Below the pieces are notes generated by a model, which was not told where the DNA came from, did no database searches, and saw only the letters and a program-made list of their open reading frames with translations. Positions 1 to 11,985 of a stretch of 64,000 nt of DNA are shown one piece after another (position 1 is the first letter of the stretch; the number at the start of each line of letters is the position of its first letter). Made by a program: the position numbers and the translations under genes. Source of the stretch: Hyperoodon ampullatus. Lineage: Eukaryota; Chordata; Mammalia; Artiodactyla; Ziphiidae. Location of the stretch: contig OX457062.1 of NCBI GenBank assembly GCA_949752795.1, positions 92,493,777 through 92,557,776 of the forward strand. Direction: 5' to 3'.

Positions 1-550
1 ATTGGACTTTCTCTTAAAGGCCAACTGAATAAAACTCATCTTTTCTTTTCCTGCCCTGACTCCCCCAAAATAAAGAAGAAATATTTAGTCATGAAGCCAG
101 AGTGTGGTACAGTTCTACTGGGCTGGGTTGGGGTAGAAAGGTACCGTAAGGCTCACAGTACAAATGTCAACCAATGATCAGGACATCTTACTCAATGGTT
201 TCTACTCCCCATGGAAAGGCCTAGGAAAGTTGTGATTCCCCCAGAAATCCTGACGTCACTTCTCAGATAATTTTACTAAATCTCACATGTGGCAGAGTCC
301 TTGTATCCTTATCCCAAGTTGTCCCCTTATTGGAAAATCAGTCACTGAGGCAATTAACTAGTGAAGGCAGCAAAGCAGAGTAGTAAAGACTCTGCACCCA
401 GGAAGACTTATTATGTGTTTTGGGGGTGTTTTTTGGGGGGGTGGTTTCAGAGGGAAATAGTTCTTTAACTCATTCATTATTTTGTTGAATAACAACAGTA
501 GTCCAGTATGATTTTTTCTTCTGATTTTATTAATTTATTTTTATTGAATG
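1..550. other. Single-copy DNA, no gene recognised
   Basis: No repeat family or open frame of note is recognisable. There is a short run of G-rich tracts at about 421-445. The right edge is the target site of the CHR SINE that follows. Confidence 0.5.
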
Positions 551-561
551 AAAGATTCTTT

Positions 562-902
562 TTTTATAAATTTATATTTATTTATTTATTTATTTATTTA
601 TGGCTGCATTGGGTCTTTGTTGCTGCATGCGGGCTTTCTCTAGTTGCGCTGAGTGGAGGGCTACTCTTCGTTGTGGTGCGTGGGCTTCTCATTTCAGTGG
701 CTTCTCTTGTTGTGGAGCATGGGGCTCCAAGTGTGCGGGCTCAGTAGTTGTGGCTCGTGGGCTCTAGAGAGCAGGCTCAGTAGTTGTGGCACAGGAGCTT
801 AGTTGCTTCGTGGCATGTGGGATCTTCCCAGACCAGGGATCAAACCCATGTCCCCTGCACTGGCAGGCAGATTCTTAACCACTGTGCCACCAAGGAAGAC
901 CC
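562..902 (-). mobile_element. CHR SINE, long (CHR-1-like) form
   Basis: This is a tRNA-Glu-derived CHR SINE in reverse orientation. Its A-rich tail appears as a (TTTA)n run at about 575-601. The body then reads in reverse (ggctgcattgggtctttg and so on) to the 5' head near 890-902. The copy keeps the 3' part that the short copies in this window lack. The imperfect duplication aaagattctt flanks it at about 551-560 and 909-919, the mark of L1-mediated retroposition. Many transitions show that it is fixed and old. A frame across 508-747 is only SINE sequence. Confidence 0.9.
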
Positions 903-924
903 TGAACAAAAGATTCTTTAAATT

Positions 925-987
925 CTATAGTACTTGACAATTTTCAAAAATTTCACAAACATGATTTCATATAATCCCATAATAACA
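925..987 (-). repeat. Possible MIR fragment
   Basis: The stretch resembles the part of a reversed MIR that reads 'cactttacaaatatgatttcatttaatcc'. It is short and abuts the L1 that follows, so the call is weak. Confidence 0.35.
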
Positions 988-1540
988 CTTTTTTCCCCAC
1001 CCTTATCTTGCCCTTCCACCCTTACCTCTCCCCACTGGTAACTGCTAGTTTGTTCTCTATGCCTGTGTGTCTGCTTCTTTTTTATTTCATTCACTAGTTT
1101 GTTGTATATTTTTAGATTCCACATATAAGTGATGTCATACAGTATTTGTCTTTCTCTGTCTGACTATGTCACTAAGCATAATGCCTGCCAAGTCCATCCG
1201 TGTTGCTGCAAATGGCAAAATTTCATTCTTTTTTATGGCTGAGTAATATTCCATTGTGTATATATACCACATCTTCTTTATCCATTCATCTGTTGATGGA
1301 CACTTAGGTTGCTTTGCGTACCTTGGCAATTGTAAATAATGCTGCTGTGAACATTGGGGATGCATATATATACTTTTTCAAATTAATGTTTTTGTTTTGT
1401 TCAGATATATACCTAGGAGTGGAATTGCTGGGTCATATAACAGTTCTGTTTTTAGTTTTTTGAGGAACCTCCCTACTGTTTTCCACAGTGGCTGCACCAA
1501 TTTACATTCCCACCAACAGTACACGAGAGGAAGACCTTAT
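988..1540 (-). mobile_element. LINE-1 3' end, 5'-truncated
   Basis: Reverse-oriented L1 containing 3' UTR and the C-terminal end of ORF2. The minus-strand translation of 1135-1365 carries the conserved ORF2p C-terminal stretch around PKCPSTDEWIKKMWYIYTME, followed by YYSAIKKNEI. The right edge near 1540 is where reverse transcription stopped, giving a 5' truncation. It is diverged from the younger L1 3' ends at 48.8, 58.6 and 61.3 kb, so it belongs to an older subfamily. It is inactive. Confidence 0.9.
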
Positions 1541-1715
1541 TTTGAATTCTAGCTGCCACTCACTAACTGTGAGTCCTTGGCAACATTGCCAAACCTCTCA
1601 AACCTTAAAATTATCTCTGTAAAATGGAGACAATAAGAACCTACCTTTTGGGAGGTTGCAAGGATGGTGTCACAAATGCCTAGTGCACTTAGTTTATAGA
1701 AAGTATTCAATACAC
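1541..1715 (+). repeat. MIR SINE
   Basis: Ancient tRNA-derived MIR. The core block (cactaactgtgagtccttgg) is followed by aaacctctcaaacctt, the ctctgtaaaatggagacaat block, and a tail ending in agaaagtattcaata. It is diverged but collinear with MIR. Confidence 0.8.
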
Positions 1716-2489
1716 ATGACCATTTATTAAGATTGCCTCCAGAATAGGAAAAGGTGGGCAGAGATTTTGAACCATGGCATCAGAACTCCCCCCAAAAATT
1801 CTTCCTCTGTACTTGCGATCAAACTATTTTATTGATGCTCCTTATACACATATACAATCACCCACTGTGTTTTTGGTCTATATCCATAGCTTCCTAATAC
1901 CGTTTTATTCCTTCATTCTTTCTTCATCTCTAAAAGAACTCCTTGTGTTTCCTTTTCTTTACCTCTTAAACATGTCATCAAAAGTTGTGATGAATCACAG
2001 CAGTCTGGCTTGAGAATTGGTCCACATAAAAATTCCAAATATAATCCAGCCCCGGATGATGCTGGTCGTGAATTATTCATATGGTCTAATGAGGAACACG
2101 AGAGGATTTGTAGTCAAATAACAACTTTTCTCCAAATGACATAAAGCACATCTGAAACAGATCACAATGATCTCACTTTGCCAGATGGGAAACCAATGCC
2201 TGGGAATGGGAAAGGACTGGGCCAAGTTGAACAAGCAACAGAGATTCCAACAGGACAATGCTTCTGTTGGGGCTCAGTACTAAGAAGGAAATCCCCACTC
2301 ACTCCCTCTCCTACCCCTATTTCCTATAGGATAAATTGCATGATTTTTAAGGGAAACACATAGGTGAAAGAAAAACGCAACCATATGAGAACACTTGGTT
2401 AATCTAGATGGTAACAATATACAAGCTCAACTAGAGTGATAACAGTAGAAGACAAATGTGTGCTAAAGCCGGTACCTGATCTGTGCTTC
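1716..2489. other. Single-copy DNA with a weak MIR-like trace
   Basis: No gene is recognised. Around 2170-2240 the stretch ttgccagatgggaaaccaatg weakly resembles a reversed MIR core, too diverged to call. Short open frames at 1774-2013 and 2073-2363 show no domain or compositional signal. Confidence 0.4.
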
Positions 2490-2900
2490 CTAACCTGGCA
2501 GACAAGGCCCTTTGTGATCTGGCCCCAGTCTACTTTGCCAGCTCAGCTTTCCCCACTCCCCAACTGGAAACTGAAACCCTACATAACATCCATACTGAAC
2601 TCTTTACTTCCTGACCTAAATTCCTCTTATCCTTGAGTCTTTGGCCTGTGCCTCAATGCCTCTGGGAAGACTTGCCAGTCCTCCTCCACCCCTCTTGGGG
2701 GTTAGATTCCCCTCCTCTGTGTTCTCAGGGTACCCTGCACATATTCCTGTCATGGTATCTCATACTATATTAATATGACCTGCTTCCTGGTCTGTCTTCC
2801 TCACCAGACAGAGGACTCCTTTGGAGCAGGATCTGTCGCTTTGTATCTTAAGTGCCTGGCACCTACTAGGCTTTCAGTAAAAGCTTCTTAAGGGAATTAG
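2490..2900 (+). repeat. LINE-2 (L2) 3' region
   Basis: Begins with the L2 motif gacaaggccctttgtgatctggcccc and continues through a collinear but decayed 3' region to the tail. The tail shows agaggactcctttggagcaggatctgt, then agtgcctggcacctactaggctttcagtaaa, which matches the L2 3' end. It is an ancient fixed copy with no coding capacity left. Confidence 0.85.
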
Positions 2901-3955
2901 TACTGTTTCTAGCTCTGCAAAATGCAAGAACTTCTAACTCGGTTTCTTTTTCTATCAGTAATAGATAACAATCTCCCCTCCACCCCCGTCCACCATATAC
3001 TAAGGATATGGCCTAGCAGACTTGTATGGAATCACTATGACCTACTTAAATTAAAAAAGAATGATCTCTCAAAAGGATGTTCAGAGGTCATTTGATCCAC
3101 TCCATCAGCACCAAAGTGAATTTTCTGGAAATTTGAAAATATTCCAGTAATGAAAAGCCACAAAAGGTAATAATCAGCATTAGAAATAAGGGAATGTTAA
3201 CCTTCAAGTGGGCTCACATGACGTGTTCAGATAAGTTTGGTTTTCAAGAATCAAGAACAAAGCTTTCAACTTGTTACCCCTTCATGTTGAAACATGTAAG
3301 TGCGTAGAAAGTAATGTAATTCATATGCTTGTGATTCATTTACCATTCATTCATCAAAATGCTTAGGTGCAAGAGTGTGCTTGATGCCTGTTCAAGCTTC
3401 CTTTTCTTGACAAGGATGTTTGTTTTTTGCGAGGTAACTCACGTCCTAAAATTTGGGTGCTTACAGGGAAATTCCAAGCCTGTCAAGTCAAAAGGGCTTG
3501 TAAATGGTCCCACAGCTTTCTCCCAGTAAAAGTTAATAATCCTGTGGGTTGGGGTGCGGGGAGGGCTGGTGGTTGGTATTAGGAGAGTTATTGCGCTGTA
3601 GATGAAATAGGTCACTGACTAATTGACTAAATTTCCCAAGAGATTAGTGATCAAAATCAGAACTTCTAAGCTTTTCCCAATTTGCTGTACACCCTTAATT
3701 GGCTTCAGGTTCATGGCATGAGGCTAAAATATTGTAAAACTGGACAAAGGCCTTTGAAAAGAAAAATACTCAACTAAAATGGTGATCGTTTTGAAAAGTG
3801 GTAAGAACGCATCAATTCAAATCATGAATTGCATTATTACCTATGTAAAAACCCCATACTCAACTTTCAGTGCCTTAAAATGCCTCTATACAAGGAAGGG
3901 CTGGCTGAGGTCCTTCTTTTTGTTTCTCTGTGTGATAGAGTGCAAGATCAAAAAT
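2901..3955. other. Single-copy DNA
   Basis: No gene is seen. A short piece near 3085-3110 (cagaggtcatttgatccactcc) recalls the 3' end of L3/CR1 elements but is too short to call. Confidence 0.4.
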
Positions 3956-3965
3956 GCTACAATCA

Positions 3966-4189
3966 GGGCTTCCCTGGTGGCGCAGTGGTTGGGAGTCCAC
4001 CTGCCGATGCAGGGGATGCGGGTTTGTGCCCTGGTCCGGGAGGATCCCACATGCCACGGAGCGGCTGGGCCCGTGAGCCATGGCCGCTGAGCCTGCGCGT
4101 CTGGAGCCTGTGCTCCGCAGTGGGAGAGGCCACAGCAGTGAGAGGCCCGCGTACCGCAAAAAATAAAAAAAAAAAAAAAAAAAAAAAAA
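3966..4189 (+). mobile_element. CHR SINE, short form
   Basis: Forward CHR SINE starting gggcttccctggtggcgcagtgg. The pol III A-box-like segment (tggcgcagtggtt) and the B-box region (gggtttgtgccctgg) are visible. The body ends at aggcccgcgtaccgc and runs into an A tail interrupted by one T. It lacks the 3' third present in the long copies at 562, 33046 and 54899. The perfect 10-bp duplication gctacaatca flanks it at 3956-3965 and 4190-4199. Four overlapping frames here are SINE translations, not genes. Confidence 0.95.
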
Positions 4190-4199
4190 GCTACAATCA

Positions 4200-4494
4200 A
4201 ATCGTCAAATGAGAGCATCATTCAGAAGTTGGTGTCAGATTACTAGCTATGCCTGAAACAAATCAAAGCAAAACAAGCAAACAAAAAATCCAGATATCAG
4301 GATCTAGGATGAGGCTGATGCCTCCAAATAAACGTGATATCCAGAACTGAGGTCTGTTTCATAGAGCTGACCAAGCCAGGAGAAGCAGAGGTCAAACTCA
4401 TGATGAGGAGAGGAGGCCCTGCAGTTCAGAATCTTGGGCTGAGCCAAGGGAAAATCAGTAGATTCAGATCAATTAGAATTGCTGGGTGGGACTC
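4200..4494. other. Single-copy DNA
   Basis: No repeat or gene is recognised between the SINE and the L3 fragment. Confidence 0.4.
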
Positions 4495-4690
4495 TAGAAA
4501 TCTAAGGGCCTATCTAATTCTGGAATCATCCCATTCATGCCTCATGGTGCTCCAACCTGTGTTTGAATGCTTCTGGACTTACAAAACCCTTTTCCTCAAC
4601 TGGCCCATTGTACAGATGACTCTTCATTTTAGATGATTGCTCCTTATATTTAATCAATATTTATCTGTGTTACTTCCACCTAGGGTTCCC
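4495..4690 (-). repeat. L3/CR1-like LINE fragment
   Basis: The plus strand matches the reversed L3/CR1 3' region block by block: ctccaacctgtgtttgaatg, then ggcccattgtacagatgactct, then attgctccttatatt, then gtgttacttccacc. Similarity is remote but collinear over about 190 bp. The copy is very old and non-coding. Confidence 0.65.
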
Positions 4691-5929
4691 TTTCGAGGTA
4701 TACACAATACATTGAATCCTTTTATCCAACATTGTTCTGGGAGTTTTAGGACCTGGTTCTTGAGATCTCCTGGATGCTTTTCTCTAGATGAAAGCTTCTC
4801 AGATCCTTTTACTGTTCCTCAAATCCCTTTACTTTCTTGGTTGTTTTCTTCCTCTAAAAATCTTTCTCTTTGTCTCTCTATTCCTTAAGTGTGTTAATTA
4901 GAATGAGTGGATGGAACTCTTCATGGTCAGACCTTGAAAAATTCATGATAGAGTCATATTATGTTTAAAGTGAACAGTAGATACATTTCCTTCCATGAGC
5001 TGTCTCTCTCCCTCCCTCCATAGTCAACACTCGTGATTTTTCTATGCTTATCACATCCAAGTGGCATGTTTGTAGGTATTTGTTTACTGGAAAATTCCAT
5101 TTTCATTATATTCAACTTCTTACAGACTGTTGAGTGAAAGATCCTGCCTCAGACCACATTTAAATCTTACCTCAATGGCAGGCCATACAATTCATGAACA
5201 CATAAACTCCAAATGAAAATAAGGAAGAAAGGGACTCTCTGTACATCATTCAAAAGCAAAATGAAACATCAATTTTTTATGTGAGTATAAGTGGAAGATG
5301 ACAGGAAATCCAGGGCAGGATTAGGGAAGGGACAAAAAGCCTTACTGGTTTATTTTTCCACAAAGAAAGGCAGATTGGGTAGCAAAAGGTTATGTCTGGA
5401 CCTTGGGTATATACCCACCCAAAATTAATCAAAAAGAGGATGTATGACTGAATCAATATGTTGTTATTTTTATGGTTGTTTATTGAGCTTTATTTGTCTA
5501 TGCAACAGAGAACAGTGCCTAGGTTCCATGGAAAATGTTTGCATGACATAACTGTGGCAGAAGACAGATGGTCATCTGATCTTAATAACTGTGTTTAAAC
5601 AGAGTTGAACTGCTATTAGTGATACCCTCCACAAAGATTTATTTGAGAAGCATGGTACAGGGACTTTCACCCTCATGGAATATTTTTTCTTTCAATGTTT
5701 GTGATTGTCTACACAACACTGAAAACACCTGAATTTAAACTAAACCTTTCAGTCCATCATCTGCATGGCTGGCACATGCAATGCCAAACAACTGAAAGCA
5801 AGAAAAGAAAAATGCAACTGAATTATTTAGAGATATATAGATTGCCAGATCTGAGTAATTATTCAAAGTTTGGTTCATATGGACATCTCACGGGGACAAA
5901 ATATAAATCTAATTCAGATCACTCAGTCT
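4691..5929. other. Single-copy DNA
   Basis: No gene is recognised. The left part (to about 4890) is pyrimidine-rich, and a short (ctctccct) tract lies at about 5004-5022. Open frames at 4637-4888 and 5695-5934 have no detectable family features. Confidence 0.4.
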
Positions 5930-6485
5930 GTTAAGACCCTACTGGTTCCTCACTGCTTTCAAGAGCACAATCCAAGGGCCCTGATAGGGCAGCCAGGTCA
6001 CTCTGTTATTTGGTCCCACCCTATCATCCCAGCCTCATCTGTTGCTTCTTTTCACTAAGTGGATTCTATAATCTAACTACACAAATGATGCACCATTAAA
6101 AGTGCTTATGCTTTTTCAGGATTTCAGCATGTCTTTACCCATATGCCTTGTCCCTGACATGTTTTTCTTCTAATTTCTCTGACTGATAAACTTTCTATTC
6201 TCCCATCCATCTTTTAAGACCATGCTCAAGTATTAACTCCTTTAGGGATGCCTTTGCTGACTTCCCTATACTAAATCGTTGTTTTCTTCACTATGCTTCT
6301 ATAGGGCACTTCAAGAGAATTGCTATTACACTTTGCATTGTCATTACTTGTCTACACATCTCTCTTTCTTATTGGACTACGAGCAGAGTAGGAGGCATGT
6401 GTCTTTAATCATTGACTTTCTTGTGCCTGGAATAATGGCAGACTCATAACTGGCACTCCACAGATGCTATTTGAATGAATTAATT
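5930..6485 (+). repeat. LINE-2 (L2) 3' region
   Basis: Collinear L2 3' sequence. It starts near ctactggttcctcactgctttcaagagcacaatcc and continues through cttttaagaccatgctcaag and ttagggatgcctttgctgac. It ends with the L2 tail (gcctggaataatggcagactc, then ctccacagatgctatttgaatgaat). It is diverged and non-coding. Confidence 0.85.
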
Positions 6486-7031
6486 CTGATTTAAACTCTT
6501 TTTCTTCAATAAGAGAATTTTTATCTGAATAGTTTGGGATCCTTGTTCAACAATTCACTCCAGCTATATAGATGATAGCTAAAGGAATATATCTCAATCC
6601 AATATTGATTTGATTACATAAATTTAAATAATAATGTATTCAATCAACTTTAATTCATTGACTGCATATTTTGCATTTCATGTTTTTATGCAACAGCGTA
6701 GAAGACACATTTTTTATAGTACTTAAATTCTTATTCACAAAATACATTTCAGGATATGTGTAGCTGTGATACATTCCTTACGAGGATGCCTGAACTCTCT
6801 TTAGGAATTTTCCAATCTCTCTAGAATGCACATTATTAAGAAAAAAAGAATACAGTGAATGTTAAATACCTAGTAACCTTCGCAGAAGCTATGTTAACAG
6901 CACAAAAAGCTATAAAAGGATTATAGACTGTCCTATTCACCTATTCAATTCTGGGAATTAAAGAATTTTCATCATGTCTTTTTTGCTTTATATTTCATTA
7001 TTTGGTAAGAAAACAAGTTCCCATGTTATTT
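6486..7031. other. AT-rich single-copy DNA
   Basis: No gene or named repeat is recognised. Confidence 0.4.
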
Positions 7032-7155
7032 TGTGTGTGTGTGTGTGTGTGTGTAATAACATATATTATATATTTGTGTGTATATTTTACCAATAGAGGG
7101 TATATATATAGATACACACATATACATTTATATACATGTATATACGTATACATTT
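7032..7155. repeat. (GT)n microsatellite with adjoining TA/GTATA-rich tract
   Basis: An uninterrupted GT run covers about 7032-7054. It is followed by alternating purine-pyrimidine and self-complementary sequence (atatattatatat, tatatatata, catgtatatacgtata) to about 7155. All short open frames here translate the simple repeat. Confidence 0.9.
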
Positions 7156-8184
7156 GTATTCCGTTAAACAGGAACACACAAAACCACAAGAAAAAATTAC
7201 TTATCCCCCCAGCTTCACCCCCAGCCCCTTGAAATGTGCCAATATTTTTCATTTCTCTCCCAAAATTGTCAGTATAGAATTGGACGCTGTAGCAGGAAGG
7301 GTAATACAGGAATACTTTCACCAGGCTTAAGGATATGAGATAATGAAACTTGCTCCCAGGATAAGCATATTTATCGGGTTTGTTATGTATCAAATGTAAC
7401 AAAAGTAGAGGATCTGAAGAACACCCTGTGTGGTTCTTTTCACACCCTTTGATCACACAATTCCTCTTTAATTCAGATGCAGTAGAGCTTAAGTGGCTTC
7501 ATTGATGTGTTAAGTGTGGAATGATTTTTGTATAAAATAAAAAAGGCTCCATTATGTGTCCAGAGAAGCCTGTGTGCGCTCATTTATTGAGACAGGAAGT
7601 CGGTTTCCCACACAGAACAACAATTCTGTGATGCTGCAGCATTGTGTCTGAAAGAAGAGTAAAGGAAACTTCATTTTCTACCTGGCAGAAATCGGCTTCA
7701 GGAGGAAGGGGAAGACAATGGGATTGGGCTTCCATGGAGTGAGAGGACTGGATTGATTTTCAGAAAATGCACCGTGCCATGTGCAGGGAGGCTGCCTGCA
7801 ATACTTTTGTTAGGAAAACGTACATTTTGTAACGGGCGCCAGTTTTCTGAATCTTCCTTGAAGTGATGCATTTCAGTGAGCACTTGTCACCCCCCTGTTG
7901 AAGTCAGGCGGGGAAAGAGAAATGCTCTTTTGGATATTTTCCCTCCTAGATTTGTGTCTGGGTTGATTTTGGTTTGTTTGTTTTTCTTTAAGTTGGTTGC
8001 CGTTCGCTTTTTTAAAGTTTTTGTTTGTTCGTTTGTTTCGTTTTGTTGTCTTCTTAATAAGCATGGAGAATACTTCTGAGACTCTCCAAGGCGAAGTTAA
8101 AAATCTACCCATAGTTTAAATATTTAGGCATGGATACAGGTCCTATCTGCTAGGAGTGGACCTCAGTCTTGTCGTAAACCCATG
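7156..8184. other. Single-copy DNA with a T/GTTT-rich tract
   Basis: No gene is recognised. A (GTTT)n-like T-rich tract lies at about 7968-8048 and generates the overlapping frames there. Confidence 0.4.
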
Positions 8185-8290
8185 GAATAAACCCTACACT
8201 GTGGTCACAGGATGAAGAGGAGCAAGATTAGAATTCACCTCGGTCTCTTATCCAAAGCTCAGGCTTTTATCTCTGCACCATGCTGCCTTA
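8185..8290 (-). repeat. MIR fragment
   Basis: The plus strand reads like the 5' half of MIR reversed: ggtcacaggatgaag, then gattagaattcacc, then caaagctcaggcttttatctctgcaccatgctgcct. That is the usual order for a MIR on the minus strand. Confidence 0.6.
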
Positions 8291-9819
8291 TACTCTGTGA
8301 GGTAGCTAGAAGCTAGGCATCCTCCCCATGGCTCATGTGATCCCAGTGTCTACCCTCGTGGTGATTGTCTTAGTCATTTTCTGCTTCAGCCTAATTATGA
8401 ACCAGTCTAAAGGCTTATGTATCTTTGCTGGGAGTTGTTCTAAAAGAATATATTACATAGTTTTTGCACTCAACGGTTTTATAATCTAAAACAGACAACA
8501 GCTACATGGATCTAATGTGAAGAATGTATAGAGAATAGAGCAAGCTTAGGGAATTTTTCCATTGGTCATGTTTACCTTATTAATATTCTTAAGATAAGTA
8601 AATTTTCAGGGTGAAAAGTTCAGTAAAGGATAGTTATATCAGTTTCATGTCCAAGAAGACAATCATTAGGCTGTGTAAACTGTGGTGGGAGATAGGATTA
8701 GAAGAGCTATTTGATTGAGGTTTGGTGAGGGAAGTCAAAAGGGTAGATACTCCAGGGACAATCAAGTTCTCTCCATGACTATTTCATTCTTCCTTGTATA
8801 GTTATGTTCGTTTCTGCCCATACTTCTTAACTTTTCCCAAACCTACTGCTAATACAACATCTACTTTTTCCTTCCCATCATGCATGGGTGATTTTTGTTG
8901 TTGTTGTTAAATTTGATGTCACAATATTCTTTTGATCATTATAGATGTGTTTATAAAAGAATTTCAGAGTCTAGTAGTTCTAGGGGTTAAGTATTGGGGC
9001 AGGACAAAGAATATTCTTCCAGAAGATCCTAGACTAATAGCGACAACCATTAGCTTTCTTCCTCTCGGCATTCAGAGCGAATTCTTCCTCCCTGACTCCT
9101 TTATCAGCCTTTTCTATTTCATTCCAACTCACAGTAGCACTGCCATTGCTGTTACCCTAGAGATTTAATGCTTCTTCCTCATGCACTTCTCACATTCTTC
9201 TCATGCATTTCTCAGAGATCCCCATCTCTCACCCCCTCCACCTATTTGTGTAATGCTTGGTATGTGACTGTTGCCATGAACAACAATAGGCCCTGCCCAA
9301 ATCATGTGACTTTAATTTATCATGTCAGACACCGTTTTTTTTTTCTGCAGAGAATTAGTGGCTGCCCTAAAGTTAATTTTCTTACCCGATATGATATGGT
9401 TTCTGATCTCTCTTCACCCCATGGTTAGATTCAAATAAAGGCTACTGTGCCTTTATCCCCCAAATCAATAACCCAGTGAAAAGGTGGTACAGTCAGGAAT
9501 CCAAGAGCGGCATTCTGCTCCTGGTACTGTAACTGACTTCTTACAACTCAAGACCAGCTGCTTAATCTCTCTGACCTATCATTTCTCCATCAGAAAATTG
9601 TCTTTTTCCTCCCTCCCTTCTTCCTTTTCCTTTCTTCCCTTTAACTCACATGTGCTGCACATCTCTGTTCCCTAGGAGAGAACAGAAAAACCAAACAAAA
9701 CATTAAAATAACAATACAAGACCATTGTAATTAAATGACCAGATAACAAGGAATAAACTCCATATGCATTTGTAAAGCACTGTGGAAAACTATGATATTG
9801 TTATGGGAGAATGACACTC
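8291..9819. other. Single-copy DNA with a weak MIR-like trace
   Basis: No gene is recognised. About 9520-9600 (actgacttcttacaactcaa, then gcttaatctctctgacctatcatttctccatcag) resembles a MIR core on the plus strand but is too diverged for a firm call. Open frames at 8932-9168 and 9168-9428 abut but show no domain. Confidence 0.4.
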
Positions 9820-10085
9820 TTGGAAAGACTGGATAACACAGAGGTTAAGAACTTGGGCTTCTGCATTAAAAAACATGAGTTTCAATCCTACTAGCTGCGT
9901 GACCACAGGCACATTAAAGTTTCCAAGTTGCAGTTTCCTCATCTATAAAATACGACATGTTAATAAAATTACATAACTCAAAGAGCTGTTGTGAAGATTC
10001 ACTGAGTGAGATTATATACGTAAAATGTGAAGCACAAATGCCTAGCATATCATAAATGCTGAAGAAGTTTAGCTGTCATTATTAT
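9820..10085 (+). repeat. MIR SINE, near full length
   Basis: Collinear with MIR. The 5' part reads agaggttaagaacttgggctt and the core reads tagctgcgtgaccacaggcac. These are followed by cagtttcctcatctataaaatac, gagctgttgtgaagattcactgag, and the tail gcctagcatatcataaatgctgaa. Confidence 0.9.
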
Positions 10086-10289
10086 TGTTAAGGAGGGCAG
10101 AGTAACTTGCACTATTATCATGTCATTTTTGTTGTTTAAAATAACAGTAATAACTGCAAAGGAAACAAAGGTCAGTGGGGGCTGGAGGAGTCAAGACTTC
10201 TCCCAAGGGATGTCAATTTCCTCTGAAGAAAGGAATTCATGAAAGTAGAGGCATGGCTGTGCTTGGGATAGAGGCACAGTAATGTTAAT

Positions 10290-10430
10290 GGTTAAGGTTT
10301 ATACTCTTGAACACCCTTTTCTGACTGTGAGCTGTTTGAAGTCAGGAATTATATTGTATTCACCTTTGTACCCCATATCTTAATTACTTGTGCTTAGTAC
10401 AGCAGAGAACTAGACAAATGAAATGAATTT
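10290..10430 (+). repeat. Possible L2 3' tail
   Basis: The order ctgtgagctgtttgaagtcaggaatta, then attcacctttgtacccc, then gcttagtacagcagagaac resembles the last about 120 bp of L2. Divergence is high. Confidence 0.45.
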
Positions 10431-11795
10431 GTTTATATTGCCTTGAATTCAGTCTGTCAAAGGAAAAAGCAATGAGTCTGCTTTCCTGAGAGTTTTTAAG
10501 GTCTTGCTGGAGCTGACTTGGGAGCATACAACCAAGGAAAGGGCCCAAGGGCTCGGAATTCCAGCTCAAATCCCTATGTCCACCACAAGCTGCCTCTGGA
10601 TCTCAGAGCTCTCCATTACTGACTAGGTGGCCTTAGGTCCCTTGAAGCTGGAATTAAAGATAACCCATGTGCAATATTTGGATAAGTGCCTTAATAACAT
10701 GGACTCTAAAGATCATGAGGCAACAAGAATGTTCCATTTAGCTTATTTTTGCTGTGTGCTTATCAGAGCTTGGAGCACACATCCAGGACATTCAGATGGC
10801 TGGAGTTAAAATGATTAAAGGGTATGGAGCCTACATTTGGCTTAATGCAGCTAAGAAATTCCTTGGCTAAAAAAATAATAATCTTTCGTTTTTTCTTTCT
10901 TTCTTTTTATACATTTGTATAAGTTGATCGAAAAAAAAATCTTTGCAGTTCAACATGGAGTTTCTTTTTCCTTTTCTCTCTGTCTCGGGGGCCTTATCTG
11001 ATTTTAATCAGCACTGGCCTAATATGATTTGAAACAGCTGAGGCTGAAATGCCCTTAAAAAATTCTCTGAAGTTGGAACTATTGGAAATACCTACCTATT
11101 CTACTCCCCTTGTCCAAGGCAGTATGTGCTATTAAGTGTAAACATTGGGGATTATGAATTTACCCTTAAAACTTTTCAATGCCCTGCAGAGTTTTCTCAG
11201 CAATTTGAAAGTCCTGTTAACCATAATACAGCCAGTTCTTGATTATCCACAAAAAAAGGAAATGAATAGTGGCACAGATAATCCGAAACAGAAAAACAAT
11301 CAAAATGTTTCTTATATTTTACTTTGGAATGCTTTGTATGGCTTTTGGGGATTCAGATTTTCCTTCCCAGGGATGTTGTGCTCAGGAAAAAGTTAAAATG
11401 AGTTTGCATTCCCTAAGCCCACACTAAATAGCTGAAGGGGGATGTGCCCCAGCCACATGCTGGGTGGCAGAGAGAAGGAGCCTGAAATCGAGGGGAAAGA
11501 ATTCCACTGATAACCTAGAAGTGGAAAATGCCCATGTGAATAATTAAGTGCTGACTGGAATATAATTTGGTCTTGTAAATTAGTGTGGACAATTTTCCAG
11601 CCCACATTTTTGAAAAACCAGGTTATCCTTTTCAGAGAAGTTACACTGGTAGTTAAAACAAATGACCTCAACGTTCTTTACTGCTCCCAGTCCATTGGCA
11701 CTGGAACTGTGTGAAGGAGTCAGGACCTATTGCTAATGCCACGGGGATTCAGTCCTCGGCTATTGCACTCCAGCTGCATCCTACAACCATCTTCA
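10431..11795. other. Single-copy DNA
   Basis: No gene or named repeat is recognised. Open frames at 11145-11396 and 11393-11671 are short and featureless. A CTTT-rich tract lies near 10885-10910. Confidence 0.4.
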
Positions 11796-11799
11796 ACTG

Positions 11800-11985
11800 A
11801 ACATACATAGGTTTATAAAATGCCAGACTTTATACTAAGTACCATCTCATCCACTAGGGTAGTTACCATTATTGGTCCTGTTTTACAGATGAGAAGACTA
11901 AGGCTCAGACAGGTCCATTACTGATTTCAGTTCCCAAAGCTAGTCACTGGGAGAGACTAAATTTGAGCCCAGGACTATCTCACCT
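11800..11985 (-). repeat. MIR SINE
   Basis: Plus-strand order is that of a reversed MIR: tttatactaagtaccatctcatcc, then ctgttttacagatgagaagactaaggctcagacagg, then aaagctagtcactggg, then aatttgagcccagga. Confidence 0.85.

Noticed and set aside
3966..4040. tRNA-like A and B boxes at CHR SINEs as real tRNA genes
   Set aside because: The tRNA-related head lacks a complete cloverleaf and is joined to a SINE body; these are retroposed tRNA derivatives.
3829..4221. Overlapping frames of 94-127 codons on both strands as possible genes
   Set aside because: They are translations of a CHR SINE. The same peptide strings recur at every other CHR copy in the window.
7033..7456. 152-codon minus-strand frame
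   Set aside because: Most of it translates the GT/TA microsatellite, and there are no domains.
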